A DNA stretch of 64,000 bases from Spongospora subterranea f. sp. subterranea (taxonomy: Eukaryota; Endomyxa: Phytomyxea; Phytomyxea; Plasmodiophorida): NCBI GenBank assembly GCA_049724395.1, contig JAUGWO010000069.1:62001-126000 (forward strand). Direction: 5' to 3'. The position numbers and the translations under genes are program-made. Shown in pieces: positions 35,353-45,978 of the stretch (position 1 is its first letter; each line of letters begins with the position of its first letter). Below the pieces are notes generated by a model. It worked only from the letters and a program-made list of their open reading frames with translations, was not told the origin of the DNA and ran no database searches.

Positions 35353-37029
35353 ATGGCCGATCCCGACCTGGTTGGCGATATACGGGTATGGTGTCAGGGA
35401 ATAGGGTGTCCTGTCCCCAGCGATGATGTGATCAGATCCCTTGTCAGGGGACACGCCGCCACCTTCTTCCGCCTGTTGACCCAACATGTGCTCCCTGTTC
35501 AACAGGCGGCTCATATCAGGGCGACCATCGCTCTGCATTCTCCAGAGGCGCCCTCTGCGGTTGATTCGGATCGGGACCTGGTATGGGTGGTTAATCGTGC
35601 TGTGTTATGGGAACTAACATGTTCCTGGGGGCGATAGAGGGCGGAATTAGAGGCGAAGAAAGATCGCCAGGAGTTCCTGAACAGGTCCCATTCTGCCACA
35701 CAACAGGAGATTCATCACCAGAATGAGACTCAGCGAAATATGGAGGAGAAGGTGCGAAACCTGTCCATATCGACTATAGCCCTGAACAGAGCGTGTGAGA
35801 ATAACGACGCCAATCGCGTTCGCGTTTTATCCGGATTTCACGAAGGGATTGTGAAATTAGAGGATCAGCAGAGCGATCATATATCGTCGACGAGTATGGC
35901 CAGAATGGACCAGTACGGACGGCTCAGGGTCTGTGGTCCTGTTGTGCAAGCACTGGAGTCAATCCAGGCACAATTGGCCAGCAATCTCCCCTCGTCGCTC
36001 AATTGCGAGTATTGCCCCGGCGACGATATTCCCATCAATGGCGCGTTGGCGCAGGAGCTGATCGATCTGACGACAGAACATATCAGATTAGCGACGCAGG
36101 AGAAGGTCGGGAATATCGCCAGCGAAACTCCTGGTGAACCGTTGGCCAAACAGCCAACGCTGCAGCAGTTGATGGAGCAATCCAGAGCGGCACATCTGCA
36201 CCGCTTCTCGAACATGTTGTCGTCGTTGAACCAGGCTTACGATCTTGAAGGCGAGCTGAATCCCGATATCCCTGAGCCAATCAGACGACACGCTCGAGCT
36301 CGTGCCAGATTGGACTGTGTTCGAGAGCATACGCAGCGCATTGAGTTAGAGCTGGTCGTTGCCCAGCGTGATCAGGAACGTCTAACCGAGTTCAGCGACA
36401 CGATCTCCGCCCTGGAACAGGAGAAAACCGAAATGCACTGTCTCCTAATGCAGGCGATCAAAGCCAATCGGGATAGTCGCAACGAAATCGTCCAGGTTCA
36501 ACGACAATGCCAAACCGCAACGCAGACGCAGATCATCACCCGTTTGGATTTGCTGACTCAGCGAATCGGGCAATTGCGACGTTATTTCTATCGGGAGGTA
36601 GCGTCGCTGTTGGCCATAATCGAGTCGAGCGATTGGCCCGATTCCGAGGCGCAATACCAGTCGTGGCAGGCGGTTGCCGATCAGTTAGGTCTAGGGGGAC
36701 ACCGATCTGTTGACCCGCTTTCGATCACGTTCGGGGTCAAATCCAAATACGAATCTCTCTGCTCGGGAAGATTGTCGAATCTGATCGACGAGACGTTGCT
36801 CCAGCGAATCAAGATGACGCAAATCCCCAATATGAAGGGTTCGTAATCCGATATCGATCGCAATAGTGGTTGACATCTGTTATCCACAGATTTATCAGAA
36901 CGGTGTGAGCAGCATCGACAGGTTTCCCAGGCCCTGAACGACGAATTCGACTCCATATTCGGTCGCGTTATCAAGAGCCGAACAACTCGCCGACCGATAT
37001 CCAAGTTTGATTACCGATTGGTACAGTGA
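35353..37029 (+). CDS. HAUS augmin-like complex subunit 5-like protein
   Basis: Exon 1 (MADPDLVGDIRVWCQGIGCP, ...RSLVRGHAATFFRLLTQHV, AAHIRATIALH) resembles the N-terminus of HAUS5 (W, G.P, rG..iW..ii.hV, IRg.l). The apparent stop at 35635-35637 lies in a 57-bp intron (GTATGG to GATAG, with GAACTAAC branch site). Splicing it joins SDRDL to RAELEAKKDRQEF, and the frame continues as coiled coil to 36835. A further splice near 36836-36885 adds LSERCEQHRQVSQALNDEF and SIFGRVIKSRTTRRPISKF, stop 37029. Augmin recruits gamma-tubulin to spindle microtubules for branching nucleation. Assignment rests on short N-terminal similarity and architecture, so it is moderate. An alternative last intron (37020-37076, with ACTAACC) would extend the gene to 37203. 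Confidence 0.6.
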
Positions 37030-37256
37030 CAGATCTGGGCCGTTGGTGTCAATGGAAACTAACCGGTTCTCAATCAGGTGGGATCAGCCAGCACAATACG
37101 CCGTCCCTGAAGAGGAACGTTCCGGGCTCAATATCAACGAATGGATCAGTCGACGCCGTAAACTTCTTTCCCAATTACGTCAAAAACAAGGTTCTCTCTG
37201 ATAAAAGCAATAATTTATATATAATATAATATGTTTTCCCAATAATAATTTCGAAA

Positions 37257-37660
37257 TCAGAACCCCATTCTACTCAGTAGATCGACACATTCCTCTCGCC
37301 AGTTGCCGACAATGTGCACTTCAGCTCCAGATGGTGTTTTCCCTCCCCTGGTTATGATGATGGGGCCGAACTCCTTCTTCAGAACGGCCTCGAACATGGC
37401 CGAATCGCCCCTGACCATGCGTATCACTGTGGATAGTGCCTTCAGGGAATTACCTCTACCGGATCGGTGCTCAAGATATACGGGAAGGGTTCCCAGCACC
37501 GTCCTGGACACCTGACCCCCGATCATTCAGTCTCATCTCACACATATTCCCCCGAACAATTCGCAATATCGACGATAGAGCTATGAATTACCTGAAATGG
37601 CAGAGCGGGTTCAACAGCTAATTTCGACAGCAATCGACGGTGCGACCTCGTTGACCACAT
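37257..37660 (-). CDS. MRPL49: Mitochondrial large-subunit ribosomal protein mL49 (Img2)
   Basis: Exon 1 encodes a short basic presequence-like head (MWSTRSHRRLLSKLAVEPAL, ATG at 37660). A GT-AG intron (about 37591-37522) joins PFQ to VSRTVLGTLPVYLEHRSGRG. It continues TVIRMVRGD, the charged middle, and a C-terminus EVHIVGNWREECVDLLSRMG-F. The RT..LPVY, vIR.i.GD and final L...GF pattern is the mL49/Img2 signature. The product acts in the mitochondrial ribosome. Length of about 110 residues suits the family core. Confidence 0.8.
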
Positions 37661-37842
37661 TCTCGGGGCGTTTCGGTCACGATCTTGGGTGTGGCGAGAG
37701 AGTCCGCATGCGGTGCCCGTGGCGGTCAGAGTCACTCACACCGGGACATGGCGATAACACACAGAAGGGACCGACAGCTGTAACAGACGACGACGGCAAT
37801 GAATGCGAACGGGGAGACGATGGACAATTTTTGACGATGGGT

Positions 37843-38091
37843 TTATGAATAAGGATCGAGGACATTCATCAGGAATTCGGCGCCGGCGGTGACGACGTTG
37901 ATGTTGTATTCAATGTAGAGCGTGATGCCAATCACTATCAACAGAATAATGACGACCATGAGATCGAGTGACGCCCTTGTTGATAATGGCCATGCATCGT
38001 CCTCGATAGGTTCCATTGCTAACGCCTTTTCATACTCTTCTTTCCGCTTTTCCAGATACGGACGTAGCCGTTCCTTTAGTCCATCTGACAT
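37843..38091 (-). CDS. Small single-pass membrane protein (82 residues)
   Basis: MSDGLKERLRPYLEKRKEEY gives a charged cytosolic head with a helical heptad pattern. One strong transmembrane helix (LDLMVVIILLIVIGITLYIE, about residues 42-62) precedes a short tail. The architecture is like small tail-region membrane proteins of the secretory pathway. No family is recognised. Single exon. Confidence 0.6.
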   Translation of the reverse strand: MSDGLKERLRPYLEKRKEEYEKALAMEPIEDDAWPLSTRASLDLMVVIILLIVIGITLYIEYNINVVTAGAEFLMNVLDPYS

Positions 38092-38611
38092 CTTTGGCCC
38101 GTTTTTTGGGGTCGAACAATATACTGGAGAGAGGTCCTATTTATATCAGAGGCACTTTAGAGTGAAGGACAGAGAACAGTGTCGCAATATGTGTACAGTG
38201 ATGACTGTGGTGGAGGCCGCTCTCACTGTACATCAAGTGGAACACCTGGCCAGGACGATTGGCATGGCTACAGTGCCAAGACGATACGTTGATACAATTA
38301 AACTCAGTGGGAAAGATATTTTCAGCATGTTAGCCCAGCAGTGGGGCATTGTGAATTCAGTAAAAATATGAGACCCCTCGATCACCAAACTGGGTGACGA
38401 ATTGATCAGCAATGAAATATGATCAGCGAGAATTATTGCCCCCCCCCCCTTGTAATCTTAATCCCGTGCCTGAATTGGAACCGTCCAATTAATTGACGCC
38501 GTTCTGTCACTTATTTAATCGGTGTGTGGCGCATCAGTCCCCTTTCGGCTCCTTCTCCGCCCCGCACAAACACTCGTCTTCAATATTATTACCGCCGAGG
38601 TTGGAACAACG

Positions 38612-39082
38612 ATGGCCGGTAACCCGATATCGATCGACGAGATCAAGGCGATGATCAATTCGAATTTCATTGTCGTGTTCTCGAAGACGTATTGCCCTGT
38701 ATGGCGGATGAACCATTTTCTCTGGATTTCACTCGAATTTATGGATCGTCCGTCTTTTTCAGTATTGCAAGAAAGCTAAGGCCCTGCTCACCAGTTTGGA
38801 TCTCGAATTTGCAGTTTACGAACTCGATACCATGAGTAATGGTGCAGCTATTCAGGCGACATTAGCCACCGTTTCCAACGTCAATTCCGTCCCTCAAATA
38901 TTCGGTAATTGTTGGCATTCGCCGAATAGCGCCGAGTCGTTGGCTCATGTTTTATTCATTTGATAGTTGGGGGAGAGTTTGTCGGAGGATGCGATAAGGT
39001 CCACCTCCTGCACGACAACGGGAAGCTAGTTCCTTTTGTGAAGGAGAAGAAGATGCTGTGGGATCAGAAATTACTCGCGTAA
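38612..39082 (+). CDS. Glutaredoxin (dithiol, CPYC)
   Basis: MAGNPISIDEIKAMINSNFI then VVFSKTYCP. The first intron (about 38700-38761) interrupts the active site, and splicing restores CPYCKKAKALLTSLDLEF. VYELD, NSVPQIF (cis-Pro TVP-like site) and, after a second intron (about 38904-38966), GGEFVGGCDKVHLLHDNGKL follow. Stop 39080-39082. About 115 residues, normal for a class I glutaredoxin, reducing disulfides and glutathionylated proteins with GSH. No targeting peptide, so cytosolic. Confidence 0.9.
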
Positions 39083-40079
39083 GGTTTCCATCATTATTGG
39101 CGCTACATAGTACCGATATCGCCGATCATATTCTCACAATACAGTTTGTGTAGTTTGTTGTTGAATATATATCACATTTTATTACGTCCTTTTTGAGGTC
39201 GTTTTGTGTGTAGATTTTTATCAAACTCCTAATACTGTACGACCTAATAATTTTATCACTTCAAGGCTAAGACGGCAACGGTAGCAACTTCCGTTGACAC
39301 GCGTCTTGGGTGAATTATCAACAAACAAATGATTTCGCTGGTGCTGTCCTAGACTTTACTTTTTCCGATAGCACTGACTGACTCGGTGGAGCTCACTAAA
39401 GGAAATGTGATGAATTGGTTTCGATCGTATGTGCAGCCTTCTGCTGGAAATTCAAATACTTATAATAAGTATTTCAAAGGAATGCAATCCCCGTGTAGTG
39501 GAAATTCAAGGACGCAACACAGGTTCCTTGGGCTTTTGCTCGCTGCATGTCGTTCGCCGTTTTTTTATTCACATTGCCGGTTTGGGTAGCAGCACCGCCA
39601 AGCGCAGGAGCAGTTTCAGCGTTCCTAGCAAACCATGTGCCTGGGTTCAGATGACATTAAGCGCAGGTTGTTGTATCAGTCGTTTGGGATTCAGGGGGAT
39701 ATCGGCAGTTCCCGAATTCAGTCGCGCCGAACCGCATACGAAAGAGGGTGTGAGCTTGCAGACATGCAATTTCTCCCTCATATCTCGGGGACCAGGAAGA
39801 CCTGTGGACCAATCAGACACCCGGCGCGAACTCAATGCTCATAGAACTGCATACGTTCGTAACCTTGAGGAAGATTCACTGACAAAGCAGCTTAAAACCA
39901 CTTTAAGCGATTTTGAAACTGGGGACGCCAACGATGAATGATCAAGCAGTCTTACAGGATGATCTCTGGTCGAGAAATTGAAACAATCCGACAGTGATGC
40001 GTCGCGAAACAGACCTTCGCAAGCGTTCTCGCTCAAGTACCTCACTCGTTCAATTCCCACGAAAGCTGATTCATTTTCT
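39083..40079. other. Region without a supported gene
   Basis: Contains one longish plus-strand frame (39429-39941) that starts in a hydrophobic low-similarity stretch and ends in a charged tail (LTKQLKTTLSDFETGDANDE). It may be a gene fragment next to the Harbinger relic. No family is recognised. Confidence 0.4.
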
Positions 40080-40760
40080 GCTATTCAATCCATTGTTGGT
40101 ACCATGGAATCTATGGTGTACCTTTTCGGTCAAAATTGAGCACTTTATGTTCAGCGATATTGCCAAAAATTTCTTTGACCGATATCCCCATTCGACTTCT
40201 GCTTCCTGCATTTGTGTTTATTGAACGCATCGACAACTTTGGGTTTGGAGCCGGCTCAACACCGAGTTCACGTCGGTCAACTCTTCTAGAATATGTACAG
40301 ATCAACTCCCAAATATCCTGGATCTCTAAATAAATACTCAAAGTAGTCACCGGCTACAGCTTCTGTTCGTGTGTCTCGCCAAGTTCCATGCAGTTCGGAA
40401 TTTCGTAGGCAATTGACATCACGAAAGCTCCCAGCATATCCAGGATCAACATTGATAAGCAGGTCGTCATGTTCAATGAGTATGTTATCGGAAATACATC
40501 CTCGATGCAGACAAATGATCTGGCCTTGGGGGACGGCGGATCCGACACAAATGTTCCATCAACGAACCCGATACAGCCCGGCATCGGAAGGTATTCTGGA
40601 GCCCAAGTCCCTTCCTCGTTCAGAATCGGGCCACTGAATTTCATGGTCGACGAGTTGAGTAATGACACTTAAAACAAAAAAACGAGTTGTCAGATTTTCC
40701 CGATTGACAATGATTTCAATGAATGGATTCATATCGTCAAGTAGTAATATGCTTGAGGCA
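40080..40760 (-). pseudogene. PIF/Harbinger-type DDE transposase relic
   Basis: The minus strand reads LPMPGCIGFVDGTFV in one frame (first DDE Asp context GxxDGT). It then shifts to another frame: NILIEHDDLLINVDPGYAGS, FRDVNCLRNSEL and FEYLFRDPGYLGVDLYIF, matching the second and third parts of DDE_Tnp_4. A third frame gives VVDAFNK and VEWGYRSKKF, like the family's FN..H...R...E..FG.LK end. Frame changes and stops show it is inactive. Ends and terminal repeats were not found. Confidence 0.7.
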
Positions 40761-41574
40761 GCTAGAACCCGTTCAGGACTAGAAAGTTTCGGCGGCCCAC
40801 TTGTTTGTCGTTTTCTCTTCCGTCCAGAGATCCAAAACTGGGAGCGTTTCGATTTCAGCGCCTGGGTCGGCGAGGTGTTCCAAAACCGGGTCGCGGTTTG
40901 TCGAACGGTGAAGGTGATAGTGGTCGGGGTGAATTACGAGCTGGATGAACAGGTGATCGTAATCATGCCGCTTCTGATGAGGCTGTTTATCCTTACTGTA
41001 TCGGGACCATTAGCTTGTGCGTATTCTCGTTCATATTCGGCCATGTAGTGGAGAATGCAATTTGTTGATCCATATGATTTTTACGATGAGGGCCACTTCT
41101 TCCGTCGGTGATCAAAATCACTCAATGGGCTGACGTCTATGAACTATCAAGTCTACAAGACATATGTGATGAATTGAGCAACTCGTCAAAATGTTGTGTT
41201 TGGCCAGATCGACATAGACCAATCTGGAGTACGGTATATCGTTATCTCGAATCCATCATCAGACCCTTTTTTGCGTCGAGGAGTAGGTTTCTGATGAAAA
41301 AACCCAGTTTTGCTGGGTTCGCGATATCCATATCCAAAGTGACGGACTGATTGTAAGAACTCGTAATCAGGGTATTTCTAGTTCGCATCGAGGCGCGCAG
41401 TCTAAGAAGTCTCATGATCAGTAATCTCTTTCGAGCTCGTCGAGCGAGGATCATCATCATCATCATCATCATCAGTGATCTCATCAAATAAAGGTCTGAT
41501 GATGAAACAGACACTCAAGAGTAAATTGAGTGATTTTTGTGTCGCCTATATGCGATGTTTTTGGAGGTCATCCA
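40761..41574. other. Region without a supported gene; CAT/ATC microsatellite at 41450-41474
   Basis: No family-like frame. A 25-bp (CAT)n tract is visible about 100 bp before the 34-bp minisatellite. Confidence 0.5.
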
Positions 41575-42061
41575 TTGACGCAAATCCTGATTTTACTCCA
41601 ACTCAAACTTGACGCAAATCCTGATTTTACTCCAACTCAAACTTGACGCAAATCCTGATTTTACTCCAACTCAAACTTGACGCAAATCCTGATTTTACTC
41701 CAACTCAAACTTGACGCAAATCCTGATTTTACTCCAACTCAAACTTGACGCAAATCCTGATTTTACTCCAACTCAAACTTGACGCAAATCCTGATTTTAC
41801 TCCAACTCAAACTTGACGCAAATCCTGATTTTACTCCAACTCAAACTTGACGCAAATCCTGATTTTACTCCAACTCAAACTTGACGCAAATCCTGATTTT
41901 ACTCCAACTCAAACTTGACGCAAATCCTGATTTTACTCCAACTCAAACTTGACGCAAATCCTGATTTTACTCCAACTCAAACTTGACGCAAATCCTGATT
42001 TTACTCCAACTCAAACTTGACGCAAATCCTGATTTTACTCCAACTCAAACTTGACGCAAAT
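41575..42061 (+). repeat. 34-bp minisatellite, 14 identical copies plus an 11-bp partial copy
   Basis: The unit begins TTGACGCAAATCCTGATTTT and ends ACTCCAACTCAAAC. Starts fall every 34 bp from 41575 to 42051 with no mismatch that I can find. There are no spacers, so it is not a CRISPR array. Period 34 is not a multiple of three. The array ends about 160 bp before the SMYD4-like start. Confidence 0.97.
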
Positions 42062-42218
42062 TTCGGCAAATTTGCGATTGCGCGATTTTTGAATGTCCCT
42101 GTCACCCAGTGTTCCCAATGTACAGTACACGTTTCGCTAGTGCAGTTCTTTTGTTCAAAGGGGATGTCATTTCCCCAATTGATCGGTGATATAATAGGGA
42201 AATATTATACCGATATCA

Positions 42219-44033
42219 ATGCCCTCCATCTCCATGCCTGATGCTGCTTACAAGACGGAGTCGGATTCCTGCCGACAGCGTCGCCATCAGGCGGATTCAG
42301 GGAAAGATCTGGCGGTCGGCGAGCGGTTCAAGGCCGAGGCAGATAAGCTATTCCGTTCAGGTCGGCTCGAGCAGGCAACAACCGCATACAGCAAAGCTAT
42401 TATATATTATCCATGGCAGAATTCGGCCCCCCTGTGGCACAATCGTGCTCTCTGCCTATATCGACTGTCTCTGTTCCGGAATTCAATTGCTGATCTTGAC
42501 CAAGCGATTGATCTGGACCCCAATTATGGTAAAGCTCATAGCCGGCGAGATATGGCCAAATCTCAAATGGAGAGCGGCGACTGTTGTGAGAATGTGGTCA
42601 GGTCCCTCACTCCTGTGATTCATCCCGATATAGAACAAACGTACTCAGATAGTGCCGGACGGTATTACCGGGTTCGATCCGGTTGTGGTGTCGTTAAAGT
42701 TGGTTCGGCTATGCTGGTCGAGCCCGCAGTCGCCGCTGTTTTATTGCCATCTTCTCAGGGGCAGCGCTGTGAATACTGTTTAAGCAAATTGACTATTCCT
42801 GTTCCTAATTCTTCTGTTGATGTTGTCGTCGTTCATCCATGTCGGGCGTGTACAGCGTGCTATTATTGCAGCGATTCATGTCGGCAAATAGCATATCAAT
42901 TTCATCGGAACGAATGTGGTCGCAAATTGTTCTCGAAGCTGGCGTCAACTAGTATTCTTGCTTACCGATTCCTGATAGAACAGTCGTTTATTTCCGATGG
43001 CACGACCTTGCAGGCTTCCCAACGTCCATGTCCTTTGAGAGATCAAGACGATAAAAGCGATGCAGAACGGCTCTCCGTCGCCACGTCCATGTCTAAATCG
43101 GATTTGTTACAGGCAATGCGTCAGATCCGAATCAATGGGTTCTTCTTCAAATCTTCAAGCAGCACCTTCTCAGATTCAGGTGAAAACGCTGATCGATATG
43201 CAATTGGCATATTCCATAAGGCGTCATTATTCAACCACAATTGCTCTCCGACCGCTAGCGTCTCTTTCATGGGTCGTCAGATTCGGGTGTTTTGTACGGC
43301 GCCAATGACAACGGGCGATACTGTTTCGATCAGTTATGGGCCTATTACTCCCGAACAGCCTAGCGCCATCCGACGTCAACATTATCAACGATTATACGAA
43401 TTCCAGTGTTTGTGTGATGATTGCGCCAATAATCTTGGCCCATGTCCTGTTCGTTGTCGACAATGCGACCAATCGTGGGATTTTAGCGCGCATTGCCCGC
43501 GTTGTCCATCGTGCGGTCATTTTGATCGCAACCTGTCTGACACAATGGAAAGCGCCGTTCGCCAGTTAGATTCTCGAGATGATCCTGACCAGCTCCGCTC
43601 CTGTATCGCCAAGTTGCTTCCATATTCAGAATCATATACCAATTTACTGTTAGGGCGTCTGTCCGATACGCTGGCGTTCCTGTACAGTCAAGAATCAAAT
43701 TATAGTTCATGCGTTGAGTCGCTGCAGTTCAGCGTTAATACTGTTCGGAAACGGTTCAGGATTAGTACTCAATTAGGGTACGAGCTCATGAAATACGGAT
43801 CGGCGCTATGGTATGAAATTCATTTTATACGTTCATATGCTAATCGACTTGCGCTGTGTAGGGCTAATGAGCAACATGCTGAAGCGAAACGTGTATTCTG
43901 GAAAGGAATTCAAGTACTGTCATGGTGTCTAGGAAGCGATCATGACGCCGTTCAATACGAACTCGCTGGTCTGAATCGGCAATACTTTGATTTCGTCGAC
44001 GCGCCAACGCTTCTGCAATTTCTGATCCAGTAA
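42219..44033 (+). CDS. SMYD4-like lysine methyltransferase (TPR + MYND + SET)
   Basis: A single 604-residue exon. N-terminal TPR-like helices (GERFKAEADKLFRSGRLEQA, NRALCLYRLSLFRNSIADLD, IDLDPNYGKAHSRRDMAKSQ) precede a split SET domain. The MYND zinc finger has CEYC, CRACTACYYCSDSC and H...C spacing at about residues 184-236. The SET core has ASLFNHNCSPTASVSF (NHxCxPN-like) and DTVSISYGP with the catalytic Tyr. A Cys-rich post-SET segment (CLCDDC ... CRQC ... CPRCPSC) and C-terminal helices follow. This order matches SMYD4, which transfers methyl groups from S-adenosylmethionine to lysines. Substrate unknown. The lack of introns contrasts with neighbours. Confidence 0.88.
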   Translation: MPSISMPDAAYKTESDSCRQRRHQADSGKDLAVGERFKAEADKLFRSGRLEQATTAYSKAIIYYPWQNSAPLWHNRALCLYRLSLFRNSIADLDQAIDLDPNYGKAHSRRDMAKSQMESGDCCENVVRSLTPVIHPDIEQTYSDSAGRYYRVRSGCGVVKVGSAMLVEPAVAAVLLPSSQGQRCEYCLSKLTIPVPNSSVDVVVVHPCRACTACYYCSDSCRQIAYQFHRNECGRKLFSKLASTSILAYRFLIEQSFISDGTTLQASQRPCPLRDQDDKSDAERLSVATSMSKSDLLQAMRQIRINGFFFKSSSSTFSDSGENADRYAIGIFHKASLFNHNCSPTASVSFMGRQIRVFCTAPMTTGDTVSISYGPITPEQPSAIRRQHYQRLYEFQCLCDDCANNLGPCPVRCRQCDQSWDFSAHCPRCPSCGHFDRNLSDTMESAVRQLDSRDDPDQLRSCIAKLLPYSESYTNLLLGRLSDTLAFLYSQESNYSSCVESLQFSVNTVRKRFRISTQLGYELMKYGSALWYEIHFIRSYANRLALCRANEQHAEAKRVFWKGIQVLSWCLGSDHDAVQYELAGLNRQYFDFVDAPTLLQFLIQ

Positions 44034-44253
44034 TCTTTCTGTCTTACCCCTTATCTACAGTTTATGGAGGGCCTATCCCACTTCTTTTGCAAAATTGTCT
44101 ACAGTACTGAGACTGTCAACATGGCAAGGCGCTCTCAGAGAGGTTAGGCACGGCCGAATCAAACACCGAAAGGTCCATTCGCTTGGACTGTGACCTCAAT
44201 GTAAATAAGGTTGCCGAATTCGAGCGTTGTTAAATACATCATACATATTTGAG

Positions 44254-45978
44254 CTATATTGGTTGTGATTTTTTCTTGACAAAGTCTTGGAACGGGTTAG
44301 TTGACGACTGTTCAGCCTTTCGCTTTTTCACCTTCCTAAGCTTGCCTTTATCATATTCGGTATCCCAATCGGATCGGCGCTGGGGGGCCATTTGCTCTTG
44401 GTGATCTCGCAGAATTAGCAATCGTTCACGTTCGTTGACGTTCGCCCCTTCCCAAGTTGGGACGCTAACAGATTTAACGCCCTGGAATGGCTGGATTGTT
44501 TCTAAGCGGACCCTACCCTCGGGCATCGATGAGCTCATTAACCTTCTATATCTCCATGCCGCCGGTAGACGAATAGGATGCCTGCAAGATCGGAACACCT
44601 GGGGGACATCAGGATCGGACCGATCGCCCCCAGCGTTGACAGGAACCTCGGCAGCGGTGCCCCACCAGAAGCCACAGGAGGAACCGGGACCGACACGGGT
44701 GCTGCAGCAACAGGGGGAGCAACAACGATTTGTTGAGTTTGAATCGGTTTAACCGGTGCAATAACCGGCTTAGCCTCATCACGAATATAGAATAGCAAAT
44801 ATGGCTTCTGAGATAAAACCTATCCAAGTTCGGTCAATAAAGCTGATTATCGTCCAATCATCATGGGTTCATACATGGTCCGAACTGGTTTTGTGAACTG
44901 AGGAATCATCCATCAAATACCATGGTCCAGCAGCACTCTTCACATATGCCACATAATGACCAGATCTGGGCCCAGATCCAATATGGACTACTAGCCCATA
45001 GAGCGAATAAGTGACAGCTGATCCACCATGATCGGAGCTCATGAACGGCGTTATGTCCAGACGATGCTCATATTGGACAGGTTTCGTGATTTTATCGCCA
45101 GTGTACATGAACCGCTTCAACTGGATTGTCAGGACGGTTGGGGCAGAATCAATCGTCAGCCGTTTATGAGCCACAACGCGTTTCTTGCAGTTCGAACACA
45201 TGTACATGTTGTGGCCCGATAGTACTTCTGGAGCTGTGAAATGACGCAACGCTGTCACAACTGAATTGGCACGCTGAATTTCTAGTGAAAGGTCTTCGAA
45301 TGCGTCGAAAGAGTTTGACGGATGGGCACAGACCTGGCATCGAACCTGGGACCTAAATCTTCCACCGAAAATTGCGTCCACTAGTTTTGGTTGACAGCTC
45401 TTATGCAAAACCTCAAGGCATTTACAAAGAAATTCGTGAGCGTCTTCCTGTCGCCCTGGTCTGAATGATCGGGATAGAAAACGTAGATTGGCAACCAGTG
45501 ATCGAGGAGATTTAGGCTGTCCACCAGAGAGGGCGCTTGTCGCATGTGTCTGAAGGAAACAATAGAGGCAGAATCTTTGTTTGGCTTTAACCGGACAGTT
45601 TTGCATGGGGTGCGACGATAAAAAATTCACCAATGGTGCCGTGTGTGTTAAACATTGGAGAATGCTATTCAAGAAACACGTGTTTCCCAAATTATGTAGA
45701 CCTGAAGCAGCACTCCAAAGGCGATTCCATTGCACGTCAACAGACAGCGCAATTGAATTCGCCGATTTCGACCCGGAATTAGACAGATCTACTCCGTGAC
45801 GATGCGCATTAAACGACGACTTTGGTTTGACGAAATTCAATCGACGGGGAAGGGGATTTGCCAGCGCGTTAGGTTTGGTGCCAATTCCTAACCCCACCAT
45901 TGGTTTGATCGACTGCGCCAGGATCGGGAATCGTGTCCGACGCGTTGCCTTGGTGGAAATTCTAACGTGGTGATGCAA
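44254..45978 (-). CDS. Ubiquitin-specific protease, USP36/USP42-like
   Basis: Exon 1 (45978 to about 44870) has the Cys box GLHNLGNTCFLNSILQCL, the FRPGRQEDAHEFLCKCLEVL box, a zinc-binding CQVC ... CSNC pair, and the His box SGPRSGHYVAYVK with WYLMDDSSV. A second exon continues VLSQKPYLLFYIRDE into a Pro/Val-rich linker. The last exon gives VSVPTWEG, ERERLLILRD and WDTEYDKGKLRKVKKRK, then NPFQDF, the C-terminal signature of nucleolar USP36 (yeast Ubp10-like). It cleaves ubiquitin from nucleolar and ribosomal proteins. Two introns are placed approximately (near 44860-44810 and 44600-44540). Confidence 0.88.

Noticed and set aside
35635-35637. Stop codon read-through between two frames
   Set aside because: The stop lies in a 57-bp GT-AG intron with a good branch site, so splicing explains it.
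41575-42061. CRISPR-like array
   Set aside because: The repeats abut directly with no variable spacers, and the DNA is eukaryotic. It is a minisatellite.
42017-42241. Frame running out of the minisatellite into the SMYD4 upstream region
   Set aside because: It starts within the non-coding 34-bp repeats and has no family resemblance.
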